DNA of 64,000 bases from assembly GCA_015146655.1 (NCBI GenBank), contig VKHL01000097.1:42855-106854 (forward strand), in the 5' to 3' direction. Positions 33,384-46,535 of this stretch are shown piece by piece; position 1 is the first letter of the stretch; every line of letters begins with the position of its first letter. The DNA is from Ochromonas danica. Taxonomy: Eukaryota > Sar > Chrysophyceae > Chromulinales > Chromulinaceae. A program made the translations under genes and the position numbers. Below the pieces are notes generated by a model. The model saw nothing but the letters and a program-made list of their open reading frames with translations. It had not been told where the DNA came from and ran no database searches.

Positions 33384-36300
33384 ATGTTCTCTTATCTCTT
33401 TGGAGGGAAGCTGGGAGACCTTCTCGCTCCCAGACCACACAATCGAAAGGAGATATGGACCTATCTAAAGGTGAGCCACCCTTGCCCTCATCCACTGGCC
33501 AGCCAGCCCGCAATTCGAATTACCATGACAGCTCTCTTTGTTTCTCCACAGGCTGGTCTCTTTGATAAAGCTTTGAAAGCTCTGTCAAAGCCGAACCATG
33601 GCTTTGACGTGAATGAGCGAGATGAGGAGACGGGCATGGTGCCTCTGCACTACGCCAGCGGCGCGGGGAAACTGGTAGCCAGCTGATACCCTTGTGCTCT
33701 CTTCCCTCCCTCCTTGCCACGCTAACTCACAGCGACTGTCATGATCTAGGATCTGATGGCCGAATTACTCGCTCAAGGAGCTGACCTTCGCATCACAGAC
33801 AAGCAGGGCAACTGCGCGCTGCACTACGCGTCCATCAACGAGCAGAAGGGAGCCATCGAGATCCTGCTGCGGTCAGGGGCCGATCCGACCATACCCAATG
33901 AAACTGGTACGCTACCCGTCGAGCTGTCTGAGTCTCCCATGGTCAAGGATCTCTTCATCCGAGAGCCCACACACATCTTCTCGCCTATGGTGCAGGCCAG
34001 AGCCTTGTTTCACGACTATGTCCAACAGCTGCACGAAGCTGACCAACAGACTCTTCAAATGGAGAATCAGAAGCATTTCTTCCCCGCTCTAGCAGAGCAG
34101 AGTGAAGGCGCAGTGAGCACTGAGGACACAGCCAGCAGCTCGGTCTCGCCCGAACATCTGCTGGCCACGAACTTGAATTCTGAATTTGAGAAATCGGACC
34201 AGCCTTTGACTGATGACTCCTTGCCTCTGAGTGTGGACCATTCAAAAGCCTCGGATGCATCCTCTCAACCTGTTATTGCGGCCAATTCTCCAATTAATAA
34301 TACCGCTGCCAACGAAGTCACGCCAAGCAGGTAGGTCCTTCATACAGTTCATTTCCGCGAGGTCTACTGTGTTTTAATACCTTCTGCAATGTGAAAAAGT
34401 GCTCCCGCTTCTCCTCGAAAGGTTGAAGAAGTCGCGGTCATAGTGACAACACCCACCCACACCGCCGCCTCCCCGCCACTGCTTGAACCACACCAGCAGC
34501 AATCTGATCTCCAAGAGTACTCAAGGCTGCCACCATCCATCCTTCAGACCTTGACTGCGGGAAGAGCCGCGGCGTCTTCAGTACCCCCCACTACTCCACT
34601 GAGCTCTTACAATGTCCTGCCCATGATGACACCATCAACTGCTTTGGCAGCAGAATCACTGGGAGCTATTCTCACTCCTTGGGAACTGGAAGAGCTGCAA
34701 GATAAGCGAGAGATTCAACAAGCAGTGTTGAAGGCAGCACAAGAAACAGCCGCGCTTGTCCTTCTGAATGTTGACGAAAAACAAATCCGATTTGACCTCG
34801 TCAGAATGTGCCAACGGCTTCCCAATGACCGCGAGTTGCGTCGCTTGCTCGCCTACGATCCAACCCTTCCAATGTGTAGGTTGTCAACGTTGGGTGTCAT
34901 CTGTGTGGACGGCCAGACGCCAATCCACGTTGCCGCCAAGTTTGGAAATGTCAAGACATTGCGGGTCTTTCAGGAGTTGGGACAAAACGTTACCTTCTGG
35001 GTGAGAGACTTGCAAGGTCGCACTCCTCTTCATCTCGCGGCCATGAGCAAGGCTGAAGGCACCCTGCAGACCATCGAGTTCCTGCGAAAAGAGATGTATA
35101 AAGAACGGAACTACGATCCTATTGGGTGCAAAGCTCCAGTTGATTTAGCTGGAATGACTCCTTTAGGCCATGCCAAAATTGAAGTAAAAGGCAAGGTGTC
35201 TGCTCCTATTGAGAGCGCCTTGTTCTCTCCTGGCGATAAGAGCATTCTCCCGCTGACTCCTCATGAGAAGCGCACAGGGAAGAGTCCGTGGAAGGCGCCG
35301 CTTTCTATGTATGCTCAGAACAGTCGCGAGAATGTAATCTATGCTATGAGTGAGGCGCAAGGATGGACTCCTGCCATGGAAGATCGCCACGCCATTTCCT
35401 GCCCTGTTCCTGGTCGGCCATCTTGGGGACTGTTTTGTGTTTTTGATGGCCACGGTGGCTCATATTCTTCAAATTTCCTGTCAATAACCTTTCCTGATAT
35501 TATTGCAAAACTGGCCGCGGACTTGGATAAAGAGATGGGGTCGTCGTATCTCCCCGGGGGAACAGCGAATGACAGTGACGTTACCCCCGAGGTATTGGAC
35601 GATCTGCTCGTTCAGGCCTGTATTTTCGCAGATGACTTGCTTGCTCAACAGCCTCGAATGAAAGTCGAGCCCAAGTCTAATAGTGACAAAAGGTTGATTT
35701 GTTTGGATCGCTCTGGCTCCACGGGAATCATTACTCTCATCACCTCCAAATACATCGCAACAGCGAATGTTGGAGATTCACGTGGTGTAATGGGATTGAA
35801 AGGCTCGGCTGCTCCCAAAGCGGCTGATTTAATGGCAAGCCCATTTGCTGCCGCCATCCTTGCCAAAGAGAAGGAAAACGAAAAAGAAGTGGAAGACGTG
35901 ATCGCAGAGGGCGACGATGTGACCGCTTCGCTCGAAAACCTTTCTTTAAGCCGCACAAGAAGCAATTCAGGGCCTCGCTCCCCAAGCAAAGGTGGTAAGA
36001 AGAGCATTGGAACGAGCATTCTCACTGTGGTAGAACTGTCTCGTGACCATAAGGCTTCTATTCCGGAGGAGAAGCAGCGCGTGGAGAAAGCTGGCGCTGA
36101 AGTTCGTGTTATCTCTTCTGGCGATGACAGCAATGCAGAAGTCTCTGAAATATTCACACCACTATTCGAGGAAGTCAAGCTTCGCATGACACGCAGCTTT
36201 GGAGACTTCTACCTGAAACATAATACTAGTCTGTCTGTCGCTGATCAGGCTATTATTGCTGTGCCCGAAGTTCGCGTCATCACTCGTTCCGCGGCGTAAG

Positions 36301-37147
36301 TCTATCATGATTTGCTTCTGTCTTGTACGGATCGTAATGACGAATCTGTCTCTAGGGATGCCTTTGTTATTTTGGCTTGCGATGGGGTATGGGATGTGAT
36401 GACCAATCAAGAAGCGGTGGACTTCATCGCCGACAATCTGGGCTTCACAGGTCCGTGCCACTAACCTTCTCCACAGTCACTAATCGCAACTAACTACATT
36501 CGTGTTCTTGTTGAATAGCCTATGGCGGTCCTGTTGGTGGTGTGAGCACTGCAATGGCTGCCAAAGCCTGCGATGATTTGCTTGCTTTCGTGCTGTCCCG
36601 AGGAAGCACTGACAATCTCACAGTCATTCTGATTATTCCCGGCGCGCCGCCGGCAGTCAGTGCCACCCAGCTGGGATCGCCGGAACACAGTTTCTATCGT
36701 CTCCACAGCGTGAGAAGTGTCAACTCCAGCGATGAGTCATTCAGCGGGAAGGCTGTTCCTCACAACTTTGGCAGTCCAACGCCTTTCAACTCTTTCGCCT
36801 CCCTGCCTATGACAAACTACACGCCATCAAGCAATATCCCTCCGTCCAATAGAAAACCCTCCAGCATCCTCACATCTGCATTGCGTAACAACGCTGCCGC
36901 TTCTTCCCTCTCCTCCAAAATGGAAATTGATCTCCCTTCGCTCTCGACTCATCCTTCTTCTCAGTCGGGCGGCAAAATCAGATTTCCTTCCGTCCTGTCC
37001 ATGGAGCGCACCTCCACAGACGAGGACATCACAACTCCTCAGAGAGCAACAAGACTTCCTATCGAAGACGACGAGTCTACCTCGCCTATAAATTCAGCTC
37101 TTGGAACCAGTCGAACTCAAAGGAGGTTACAGTTCCTAGACGCGTAA
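33384..37147 (+). CDS. Ankyrin-repeat PP2C protein phosphatase
   Basis: Six exons (33384-33470, 33552-33674, 33750-34330, 34400-36295, 36356-36450, 36519-37147) give 1136 residues. Ankyrin repeats occur at about 40-120 (GMVPLHYASGAGKL, NCALHYASINEQKGAIEIL) and again at about 434-520 (GQTPIHVAAKFGNVKTL, GRTPLHLAAMS). The PP2C domain runs from about 575 to 960 with all metal-binding aspartates: AMEDRH, FDGHGG, ACDGVWDVM and STDNLTV. It also has GSTG, ANVGDSRG and TRSFGD. An insertion of about 80 residues rich in K, E and S interrupts it after GDSRG. It is a Mg/Mn-dependent Ser/Thr phosphatase, expected to be targeted by its ankyrin part. The C-terminus is disordered and serine-rich. Confidence 0.93.
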
Positions 37148-37236
37148 CTAGACCTGCTGATAGTAAATTAACTCATCCCAACCACTTTATTTACATTACA
37201 GACACGCTGACAGCCTTGCTTAACACAGCAGCAATC

Positions 37237-37615
37237 CTAAGACTGAGGAAAGATCTGGTGAGGCAAGACTGTGCTGGAGTTGGTCTTCTGCGAGGCGATG
37301 GCGTGCAGAGTGGAGCCTTTGCTCTCCGCGGGCAGAGCGCGGTCCATGCCCAGGTCGTTCCAGCTCTCTTTGTCCTCGCTCTCTTCCTCTCCCTCCTCCA
37401 AAGGATCGACATCGCCTTCAAGCTCTTTCGGAACGATGATCTCTGTCAAAGACCAGACAGTCCAATCAATCCCACACAATCAGAATAAAGCAGAGAGATA
37501 GATAGTTGCAGTTAATACCATCGTCACTCAAATAGTCCTTCTCCCAGGCATCATCGATCACATCTAATAAAGCACGTTGCTTTTTAGTTACTGCATAGAA
37601 GCATGAATCAGACAT
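37237..37615 (-). CDS. ANAPC13: Anaphase-promoting complex subunit 13
   Basis: Two exons (37615-37519 and 37442-37237, 76-bp intron) give 100 residues. The conserved APC13/Swm1 signature LLDVIDDAWEKDYLSDDEI is split by the intron and restored by splicing. It is followed by IVPKELEGD, an acidic stretch and ESWNDLGMDRAL, matching the WTDLAL-type box of animal APC13. APC13 is a small structural subunit that stabilises TPR subunits of the APC/C ubiquitin ligase. The gene is tail-to-tail with the PP2C gene (under 100 bp) and divergent from the ELM2-PHD gene (205 bp). Confidence 0.88.
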
Positions 37616-37820
37616 GATTGACCCAACAATTGGAATTCGATTTGATGAACAAATGAACTAACACAGATATTCCACCGCATCGCAACAATATGTCACTATT
37701 GTTGCTCCTACGCAATGGCAGAGAGGTGAGTGCTCGGATCCCATCATTTGAGATTTACTAGCTATCTATTGCCACTTTGAGTGCTGTTCGTCATCATCTG
37801 AACGCACTTTTGTGTCTATT

Positions 37821-40800
37821 ATGGATAACAGTGTTTCAGAGAGTGTCGGCGGACGTCCAGCGGCACTAAAAGCCTACCCTTACATTCCACCCCGCCTCGA
37901 TGCCGACCAATTTCAAGCAAATGTGCCTGCCTGGGACGGTAAATTCTCTCCCTTTAACCCATGCAGTTGGACAGCTGATCTAATACAGATTTGTCTGCGG
38001 GGTGATATTTCTCGATGTAGGTGAAGTCTTGAGAGACGATCGGCGCGTGCCTTCGCCCTCCGCGGCTGCGGCGCTGTCAGACCTTTCGCCGCTCTACTCG
38101 CTGGGCAGCGCCCCTCCCGACGCCTCGCAGGGTCAGCCCCACTCCCACCTCTTCTCCTTCCTCCTACCTGCTTTAGCTCTTTGATAATCACTCTCTCTTG
38201 CTGTCTTTTGGCGGGTCATAGAGTATTTGCTCTTCAGTCGACAGCTGCTGCGCGGCCACGGCGGCGGGGCGGGCGAGACAAATCCCGCTCTGCCCCTGCA
38301 GTCCGACGCCAGGGCTCTGGAGTTCCTTGCCTTCTATAACTATGAAGTGGATCATGCTAATTTCGCTTTATATAACGATCTAGCCTGTGGGAAAGGTAAG
38401 CAAGCACAATTATTGAAGATGATGCGAGTCCTCACGATATTCTCTGCGCAGAGCTGCACTTCACTGAATTAGCGACATCTTTCATCGACAAAAACCCAGT
38501 CAATGCTCTTTTCAATGAATACAAGGAGCGCTATCATCGCAATCAGTCCAAACCATTCTTCGGGTCATTTGTCTCTGCGCCGCGTGTGGGAGAGACCAGC
38601 GCGCCGCCTTCCTCTCTTGTCACCTCATCGTCATCTGCTTTGTGCGACAATAGTTGTAACGGTGCTTTGGACAATGCTAATGATGAGTCTTTGAATCCGA
38701 ATACTGGACGATCGTCTCATCGGGTAGCCAACAGCGAGCGACTGGAATCTCGCAAGCGCTGGATGACATTGCTGGAGACCACCCAAAGCGTCCTTTTTGC
38801 TCCTCGCCATTCCCAACATCGCCTAGATTTGCGATCTGCTCAAAGCCTGCTAGATGAAGCAGTGTCTATCCCTTTACCTCTCGCGATGTTGAGCGGGGCA
38901 GGCAGCGCTGCACAAGCCACGGAGGACTTTGCCGCCATCGATCGCTTGAGATCTAATCTTGGAGAAATTGTGAAGGTAACGCAGCCTTATCCTTGGTCGT
39001 AACTATTACCTGTGACTCCCTCACTCTCACTGGCTGTATGACTAATGTGCTTGCTATGCTGTGCAATGTTGTATTGTATTGTGTTGTTTAATGCTGGTTA
39101 TAGCGTGTTGTTTTGTCACGAGAGTGGACAGCTGATGTGCGAGATACTCTTTATCGCAAAGAGATCGACCTTCTAGTGCACGATCCCATAGTGCGCAGAC
39201 ATGCCACTTCTCTGTCGACCTTGTCAGAGCTCGTCAGACGTGGTGAGGGCTTGGACTGTCCCGACACGACCGTTCTAGATCGCTTCAAACAAATCGTGCA
39301 GAATTTGCATCAACTGCAACAAGAGCTGCGCACTTTCTTTTCTCATCTCTCAGCCTCTCCTTTGCGTCCTTTCTATCACCTCCTCAAAGGTAACGCCACT
39401 GCTAACACTATGGGAATCACTGGAATTGGTGGGACAACGCAGCCAGCACTTGGTTCGCTTTATCAGAAGAAGTTCATAAATACAACTTTCAGCGCTGCTG
39501 AGGTGGAGGATCGCCTTGCTGTGCAGTACAGCTGGCCCTCGCTCAACACTCCTGCGCTCTCTGCCGAGGATGTGGGCATCATGCTCGTTTCCTATGAAGA
39601 GCTGCTGGAGAAGCCGCAATCTTTAGTGTCCAATAGCGAGGCACATCTTCAAGGAGGCGCTGACGTCCCTCCTTGGCACAACAGTCCTGCCAGTGGAACT
39701 CGAGGAAACAACCACAAGAACAAGATGACGCTTGCGGAAGTAGATCGATTGCTCAGCTTGTATTCCAAAAGTGCATCTGAAGCACAAGTTGCTGAGATTG
39801 CTTATCTTCATACAGTGCGGCAGGTAGCGAATCAGTTAGCCACATTGGCACAGAGAATTCTCAATAACTTCTGTGACCTACAGCGACGAGAAAAGGTGCC
39901 CATGCCAGCTGGCACCTTGGGGGCGATGGGTAATAATGGTGCAGAGCCACCCAAAGTCAGAGGGTCGCATAATCATTACCAAGTGCCCATCCTTTCTTTG
40001 GCGAGGGTGACTCGCTTCTGTCAGGCTGCTCTACAGTATCCCTTGGTGCTCCCTGCTGTGCAGCAACTGCAGCAGCTGCTCGACAAAGTGTATGCCTGGA
40101 AGCGAGAGGTGCGCGCTTTGCCTGCTTCCCCAAATGCAGCCTCTGGAGCGCTGCCTACTTCCGAGACAACGACAAGCAGTCGTCGATCTTCCCGCAAGAC
40201 TGGATCTGATTCAACTTCAGGCGGCACTAATGGGAAAGCTGTGTCCATGAAGCGAGTCGAAGCTCTGCTGCAAGAGGGCCTGCGCTATCCTTTCACTTCG
40301 GATCGGGAAATCGCCATCTTGCGCGAGAAGAAAGAGCAGGGCAAGATCTGGCTCGATCGATTGAAGCGAACCTTCGGCATGGCTACTGCCTCCTCCACTG
40401 GCAAGAACTCTCGCGCTTCTCGCAAACAGCAATCTTTGAGTGCTTCCTTAAACACCTCCTCGACCACCGACGGTGCGGATGACGGCAATAGCAAGCTGAC
40501 TTTGGATGAGATGAGGCTAATGGTGGCTGAAGGAGAAGCTTTGTACCAAGAAGCGGAAGATTCCGCTGCCTTGGAGACGACAGGAAGCAGCAATTCCCGC
40601 ACTACCAAGGGAGTGCCTCGAGGTGTATGGAGGGATATCGATCGGGCTCAAAGTGTCATCGAGACTGCCTCCCAATGGGTAGACCGCGTGCGTCAGGCTG
40701 TGACCAATCAAATGGCTCGCGGCTACCATGGATTGGGACTCGCGGCTCCAGAGAAAGAGCCCAAAAGAGAGTCGTCCCCTGAAGACAAAGAGATGGAGCT

Positions 40801-43800
40801 ATTGGATCACCTGCTTGAGGTCGAAGAGGATAACGTTAAGGAGGAAGAAGAAGAGGAGAGCGAAGAAGTGCTCCTGGAGGAGCGATCGGATCTTGCCGCC
40901 TCACTGACGGCCTTATTGGAGGAGGCAGATGCCATGCCTGTGGTGCTGGAGGAGACAGACTGTCTGCGCTTGCAGTTGTCAGCCTTGCAGTGGGCGATCA
41001 AAGCCCGCCCTGTTCTCCTTCGCTGCATCTCTCAGCCTTCCGAGCAGCAGCTTGAAGGACAGGCATCGGTGGAGCCTCACGACCTCACCACCATCTCTTC
41101 TGAGCGTCTCCTAGTTGCCTTGCATGGAATGAAGTTGCCAGTTACTGCCAGTGCTGTTGGCGGTGTGAAGCAAGAGCAGCAGGAGATCGAACAGGAAGAC
41201 GATACCGTTACCCCTCCTTCCTATGTTGAGCTGGTGGAGTTGAAGCAGGAGATCTCACGCATTCGAGATCGTTGGGAGGATCAGCGCGCAACCTCAGCCT
41301 CTCTTGAGCTTGACCTCCACCTGTTACCCGAGGAGGTGGTGCTGGGTAGAATGCTGCAGCGCGCCGGGGAAATCGTGCAAAGCGTGAAGAAATGTGTAGT
41401 GGGTCGCGAGATTCGACGAGGCACCAATCTACACCAACTGCTCAATCAGCTCTGCCTCGCTACCTCTCTGCCGGTAGTGCTAGACAACGAACTCAAAGCT
41501 GCTCGACTTGCAGCGCGTGCGGCGCTAGACTGGATGGCTGACTGGAGCCAGATTCTGGACTTTCTAGGAGTCTGGGATCCTGTAGATCGTCTTCTCGTGC
41601 AACGCAGTCGCTACCCCAACTCTAGCACTAGTGGTAGCAGCAGTAGTGCATCGAGGAAGACCAGCTCGGCCTCATCGCAGGCGAAGGAAGAAGAAGAACT
41701 GCCAAACCAGACGCGTATTGATGATACTACGGTCGCTAAAGCTGAAGTCCCAGATTCTACTCCAGCGAGAGAAGAGAAGGAAGAAGAGGAGCAAGAGGGT
41801 GCGGCTGGTTGCTCTCATGCTGAGTTCGATCGACTTCAACGCACTTTAGCGGCTTCGATTGTGGTTGACTTCCCCACTGCAAGGTAGCAACAGTACCGAC
41901 CCATGCACTGACTTTGCGCATATTAAAGAACTGTCTGTTTTGGCTGATAGAGCGGTGAAAGGACGAGGCTTTGAGCTGGCGAGCTGGTTAGGGAAAGTAC
42001 GACAGCTGGCACGCGACCATGCAGACCTTCTCCAGCGCCACGGAAACCTCTTGACTGGACAGACAACACGCAAGAAGCGCGTCGCCCCTTCTGCTGTTGG
42101 TGGTAATGACCAGCCAGCTGCTGATGCAATCAGCGGTAGCAGTGCGGTTCCTTCCTCTGAGCAAAGTAGCGCAAGTAGTGCGAATGCTCCTGTGGATTGG
42201 GAGCGGTTGTTGCTGTCAAATGGAGGAGAAGAAGTTGGTGAAGGCCAGCAGGAGGGCGGCGAGCAAACACTCTCCGTTGTGGTGCTTGATAACCTTCTTG
42301 CAGCTGGCCAAGTGCTAGGCATCGAGCTAAGCGAAGAGAGTGCTCCTTTAGTGCAGCTGCATTCCTTGCTCTCCCTCTGGCTCGCCGATCGCGGACAAAC
42401 ATTCCCTTCGCGTTTCCACGCACTCCTCCAGGCCGTCCACCAGGAGATGCGCGAGGTTTGCCATGGCCACTACCTGCCTCTGCTTGAAGGCGCGCCCATT
42501 GGCGATGCAGAGAAACAGCCGCTCTCTCTTGAAGCTCTCGCCCCTTTCCCTCTGGAGCCTCAGCTCACTCAGGACATCCTCGCTTTCCAGAAGCGCGTAT
42601 CTGAGGGATTGAAGTTGCGCGTATCTGCGAATGATGAAGTGGCGATGGAGTGTGGATTGGTCTACCGCCAGCTGCTACTCGTAGACCAGGTAGTGCGCAG
42701 ACTTATCTTCGGCCCTCCCCCTCCTGCGCCAATCTACCATTGGGGAGATGTACCCGCAGATCTCGTCAGCGGGCTGCAAGACCTTATCACTTCGCTGCGC
42801 GGTGTCATTGTTGAGGCCCGTGGAAAAACGAGCACGATCGAGGCTTTTACCGCGACTTTCACCACCACGTTTGGTTCTTTTCTCGGCCTTTCCACACAAT
42901 CTGAAGACACGGCGATATCAGGAGAAGAGGCGCGAAGAGAGGGAGAGCAACAGCAGCTGCAACAACAGCAGGAAGAGGAGAAAACAGCTGAGTCAGAAGC
43001 GATGGAGCAGGAGGTAGAGCATCAGGAGGAGGGAGCCATGGAGGTTGCCGTCGAGGAGACCCAAGAGGAAGCCCCTGCCCCTCTTCCTGCGGCTGCCGCA
43101 CGTGGGACGAGATTGGCGAGTGGTATCCACAAGCGCAAACGCGATGCTGACTTCGCTGATACTACCCGACTGCACATCCTCAGAGGTGTTGCCCCAGCTA
43201 CCACTGCCGAGGCGGCTGAACCTGCAAGGGAGTTACCCCCTGCTCCGGCTCCCAGCAGCAGCAAGAAGCGACGCACCTCTGCCTCTACCGCTGCAGAGAA
43301 CACCGCAGATCCTCCTGCTTCCAAGACTAGCGCATCTAGCAGTGGCGACACTCCTTGGGTGGTGCTGTGTAAACAATGGGGAATCTCGCTGGACCTCCCC
43401 GCGCAGTACCACCACCTGCTATCGCGACTTCAAGACACTTCCTGCGATGCCACAGAGGAGGTGTTGCTCCAGCTCTACGACCTCTATCTCGTTCTTCTCT
43501 CGACCCTGCAGACACGTCTCCGCGAAGTAGCCACATGGAGACAAGCGGTCGCTAAGGCCCAGCACACCCTCTCCTCTACCACCACCTCCTCGCACCCCTT
43601 GGTCCACCTCTTCGAATCTGCTCGCCTGAGGGGTCTTCGTTGCAGTGAACGTGTTAAACTGGAAGAAGACCTCACCTTCTCGCAGGAGTGGTTAGCTCAG
43701 GCTCAGCGCTTCCTCGGAGGTGCGACAGACAAGTGGTCGCTCGAGGCCGTGAAGGATTTCCTGAAGTCTGGAGACCGTGTCTTACTTCCTCACTCTGAAG

Positions 43801-46134
43801 AGGTAGCCAAGCTGAAGTTGGAGCTGAAGAAGTTCAAGACGTGGAAGCACGCTTATGATGCTTATCTGCAACAAAGCCAACAAGGCGGTAGTTCCACCTC
43901 GACGAGCCGCCCCGTCGACGAAGAAGAAGGAAGTGGAGCTAACCCCCCTACGGGCAATGGCGGTACTACAGCCGACAGTCTGCTCGCGGAGGCAGAGCAG
44001 CTCCTCATCAACCTTTCTGACTACACAGAGGTGCTGAACCAGGCCAATCGTCGTTACTGCCTCTGCCGCAACATCTATCACGGCCAAATGATCGGCTGCG
44101 ACAGCTGTGACGACTGGTACCATCTTGCTTGCGTTAACCTCACTCCCGCGCAGGCTGACAAGTACGATCGCTACACTTGTGTTCGATGTGCTTTACGCAG
44201 TTCCGTTGCCAAGTACGCACTATCTTACCATTCCTCTCTCTCACTCACTGCATTTCCATCACATTCTGTGTACATGCATGACTTACTAGAACTGCCAATG
44301 AGATCGTGACGATGTCGAACAAGTGGACGGACAAGTCCTCGGCATTACGCCCGCGTGAGCAGATGATCGAGAAGCTTCAGAAGCGGCTGGATCGCCTCGA
44401 GCAGAAGGACTCACATCACCTCGTTCTCCAGCACCCATCCGCTGCTACCGCTGCTGCTGCCATCTCCGTCTTAACTACTGGCGCAACCTCTCCTACTCTG
44501 GTGAAGTTGCCTGGGGATGGTGCGGTTGGAGCTGTAGCAGGTAGTGCTGTAGCTTATGTCACTCCCAAACAACCCGCGGCAGTGGCGCCCAATCAAGAGG
44601 CGGAGCGAATGCGCGCGGAGTTGAGCGCACTGAGGAGAGAACGCAATCGGGAACACGCCCGCTTTCGAGACATTGCCTATTGGATGGCTGCGCTACAGCG
44701 TCTACTAACAAGTGCTAGCAGAAGTGTCTCTGCACAGGAAGGAGTAGCAGGTAGCAGCAGTGACCATGTCCATGGTCAGGGTAGCGCTCTGTTGTCCAAG
44801 TTCAGCCAACCCTTCGACCCCTTCGATGAGGCGTACTACCCCTTCCTCCTCCTCAACCCGCTTCTCCTATCTGTCCCTCCTCAACCCTTTCCCGCAGCGT
44901 CTGGCCCTGTTTCTAGTCTAGTCTGGTCCAGTGCGAGTGCTCAAGATGCACCAGCAGCAGTAGCAGCACCAGCAGCAGGTCCTGTCGAGGCCAATCCTCC
45001 AACTGCACCCCCTTCTCCTCCTGTCGAGCTCCTGCTCGAACACTATGGGCCGGGAGTGCAAGCAGCCTACCAGTGGCTCTTTCAGCGCAACAACACTCCC
45101 TCTTCTACCTCTCCTCCTCCCGCTATGTGCGCCTACCCTGGCCGAGAGAATGACTTTGCGCGAGGGATGCGTGCCCTGAGCCACCACCTTTCCTCCGGCA
45201 TGCTCTGCCTTGGTAGTGCAGCGCTCGCCCTGGAAGCCAAACGACTGGCTTTGGAGGAGGTGGAGGAGGTTGTCGTTCTCATTGACGCTCTGCGCTCCAT
45301 GAATTGGTGCAGTGCAGCGCTGCAACTCCTACGTTACCCACCGCCAACGCCGCTTCTGAAGCAGCTGGTCGAGAGCAGCAAGAGCCTCCACTTCCTGGAC
45401 GAGAAGATCGTGCGCTTCCTTCTCCTCCTCCTCCAGCGCCAAGCGGGATGGAAGGCGAAGGTGAGGCGGTACGCGACACAGGCCAAGAAGTTAGAGGACC
45501 AGAAAGTTGTTTCGCTCACTCTCGAGGCCAACGCCATGCCTTTCACCTCGCGAATCAAAGACTACATGCGACGATTAGCACAGAAGCATTTGGGCCCCAC
45601 CAACGCCTTGCTAGGCGAAGGAGCAATTAGTGCAGCGCCAGTGCCGACAACAGTCACTGCCAGTGAAGGTGCCGGTGGTGCTGGCAACACAGAGGGCCAA
45701 CAAGCAGCGGCACCCACTGGCCCTGGGCGACGAGCCTCTGCCTCCAAGGCTGCAGCACGAACTGCTCTGCTGGGCAGCGGCGCGGCTGCGGGCAAAGTGG
45801 TGCTCACCGATCTGCCCGACTCCTCTGACGAAGAAGATTCCTTCCAAGCCTCTCGATCAGGTGCGAGGGTCTCTTAGTGTTGTTGTTATCATCGCTCAGT
45901 GTTCTTGTATTTACAGTGTCTCCTTCCTTCCTAATAGGCGACCACGTCACTGCCCCGACCACAACCTTCCCCTCCTCTGGCGTGCGCAGGGGATACTCTC
46001 AGAGGTGGGCTGAGCGGTTCTCTTATCCTGACGGAGCTGACTTGGCCAGCGCAGTGGCGCCTTCGCAGCCCGCGGCCTGGCCTCCAGTCCTCACCACTCG
46101 CATGGCTCTGCCCACTGCCAACACAGAGCGCTAA
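37821..46134 (+). CDS. Giant ELM2-PHD chromatin protein
   Basis: Eight exons (37821-37938, 38021-38131, 38222-38395, 38452-38975, 39104-41883, 41951-44212, 44290-45860, 45938-46134) keep phase throughout and give 2578 residues. About 20-135 resembles an ELM2 domain: RLDADQFQANVPAWDGE, then a helix ALEFLAFYNYEVDHANFAL. The very long middle is alpha-helical with acidic and polyserine linkers, reminiscent of the PLU-1 region of KDM5 proteins. A PHD finger sits near 1938-1982 (YCLCRNIYHGQMIGCDSCDD, WYHLACV, CVRC) with aromatic residues placed as in H3K4me3 readers. No JmjC catalytic core is present, so a reader or scaffold role is inferred. The start at 37821 was preferred over an ATG at 37690 whose exon cannot join in phase. 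Confidence 0.82.
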
Positions 46135-46535
46135 CTAGTCTAAGGAAGAAAGTGAAGTAGAACAACGTCACACTAGCTCGAGACCTCTTCCTCTTCTCAT
46201 GATGATGATGATGATGAGATGGGGTGTAACACAGAATAGTTAGTCAAGCAGAAACCCAAACCATTGAAAGCAAGCACAGCTAAGCTAGTCTACAACGAAA
46301 CACTAGACTAACAGCTAGTCTACCATGACACCATACTATACCATACTATACTATTCTTATCTTACACGAGGATAGTCAATACTTCCTCCTCCTCCTCTGA
46401 GGAAAGTCACACAGACAAGACAAAAAAACCAATCCAATTCAAAACAAAACTCATACCTAATACTACTAAATCCAGCCGAGGAGGATCTTTGTGAGAGATC
46501 TCAACTGCTCTCACAGGCATCGCCTCTCATTCTGT
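46135..46535. other. Convergent intergenic gap with ATG repeats
   Basis: These 401 bp lie between converging genes. They contain (ATG)6 near 46199-46216, CCATACTATA repeats near 46330 and an A/T-rich segment. No gene is seen. Confidence 0.55.

Noticed and set aside
37690-37725. Upstream ATG exon (MSLLLLLRNGRE followed by a GTGAGT donor) for the ELM2-PHD gene
   Set aside because: It cannot be joined to the next exon in phase at any visible acceptor; it could still be 5' UTR.
41884-41928. A 45-bp intron in the ELM2-PHD gene ending at AAAG (41928)
   Set aside because: It breaks the reading phase; the acceptor at 41950 gives a 67-bp intron and restores the frame.
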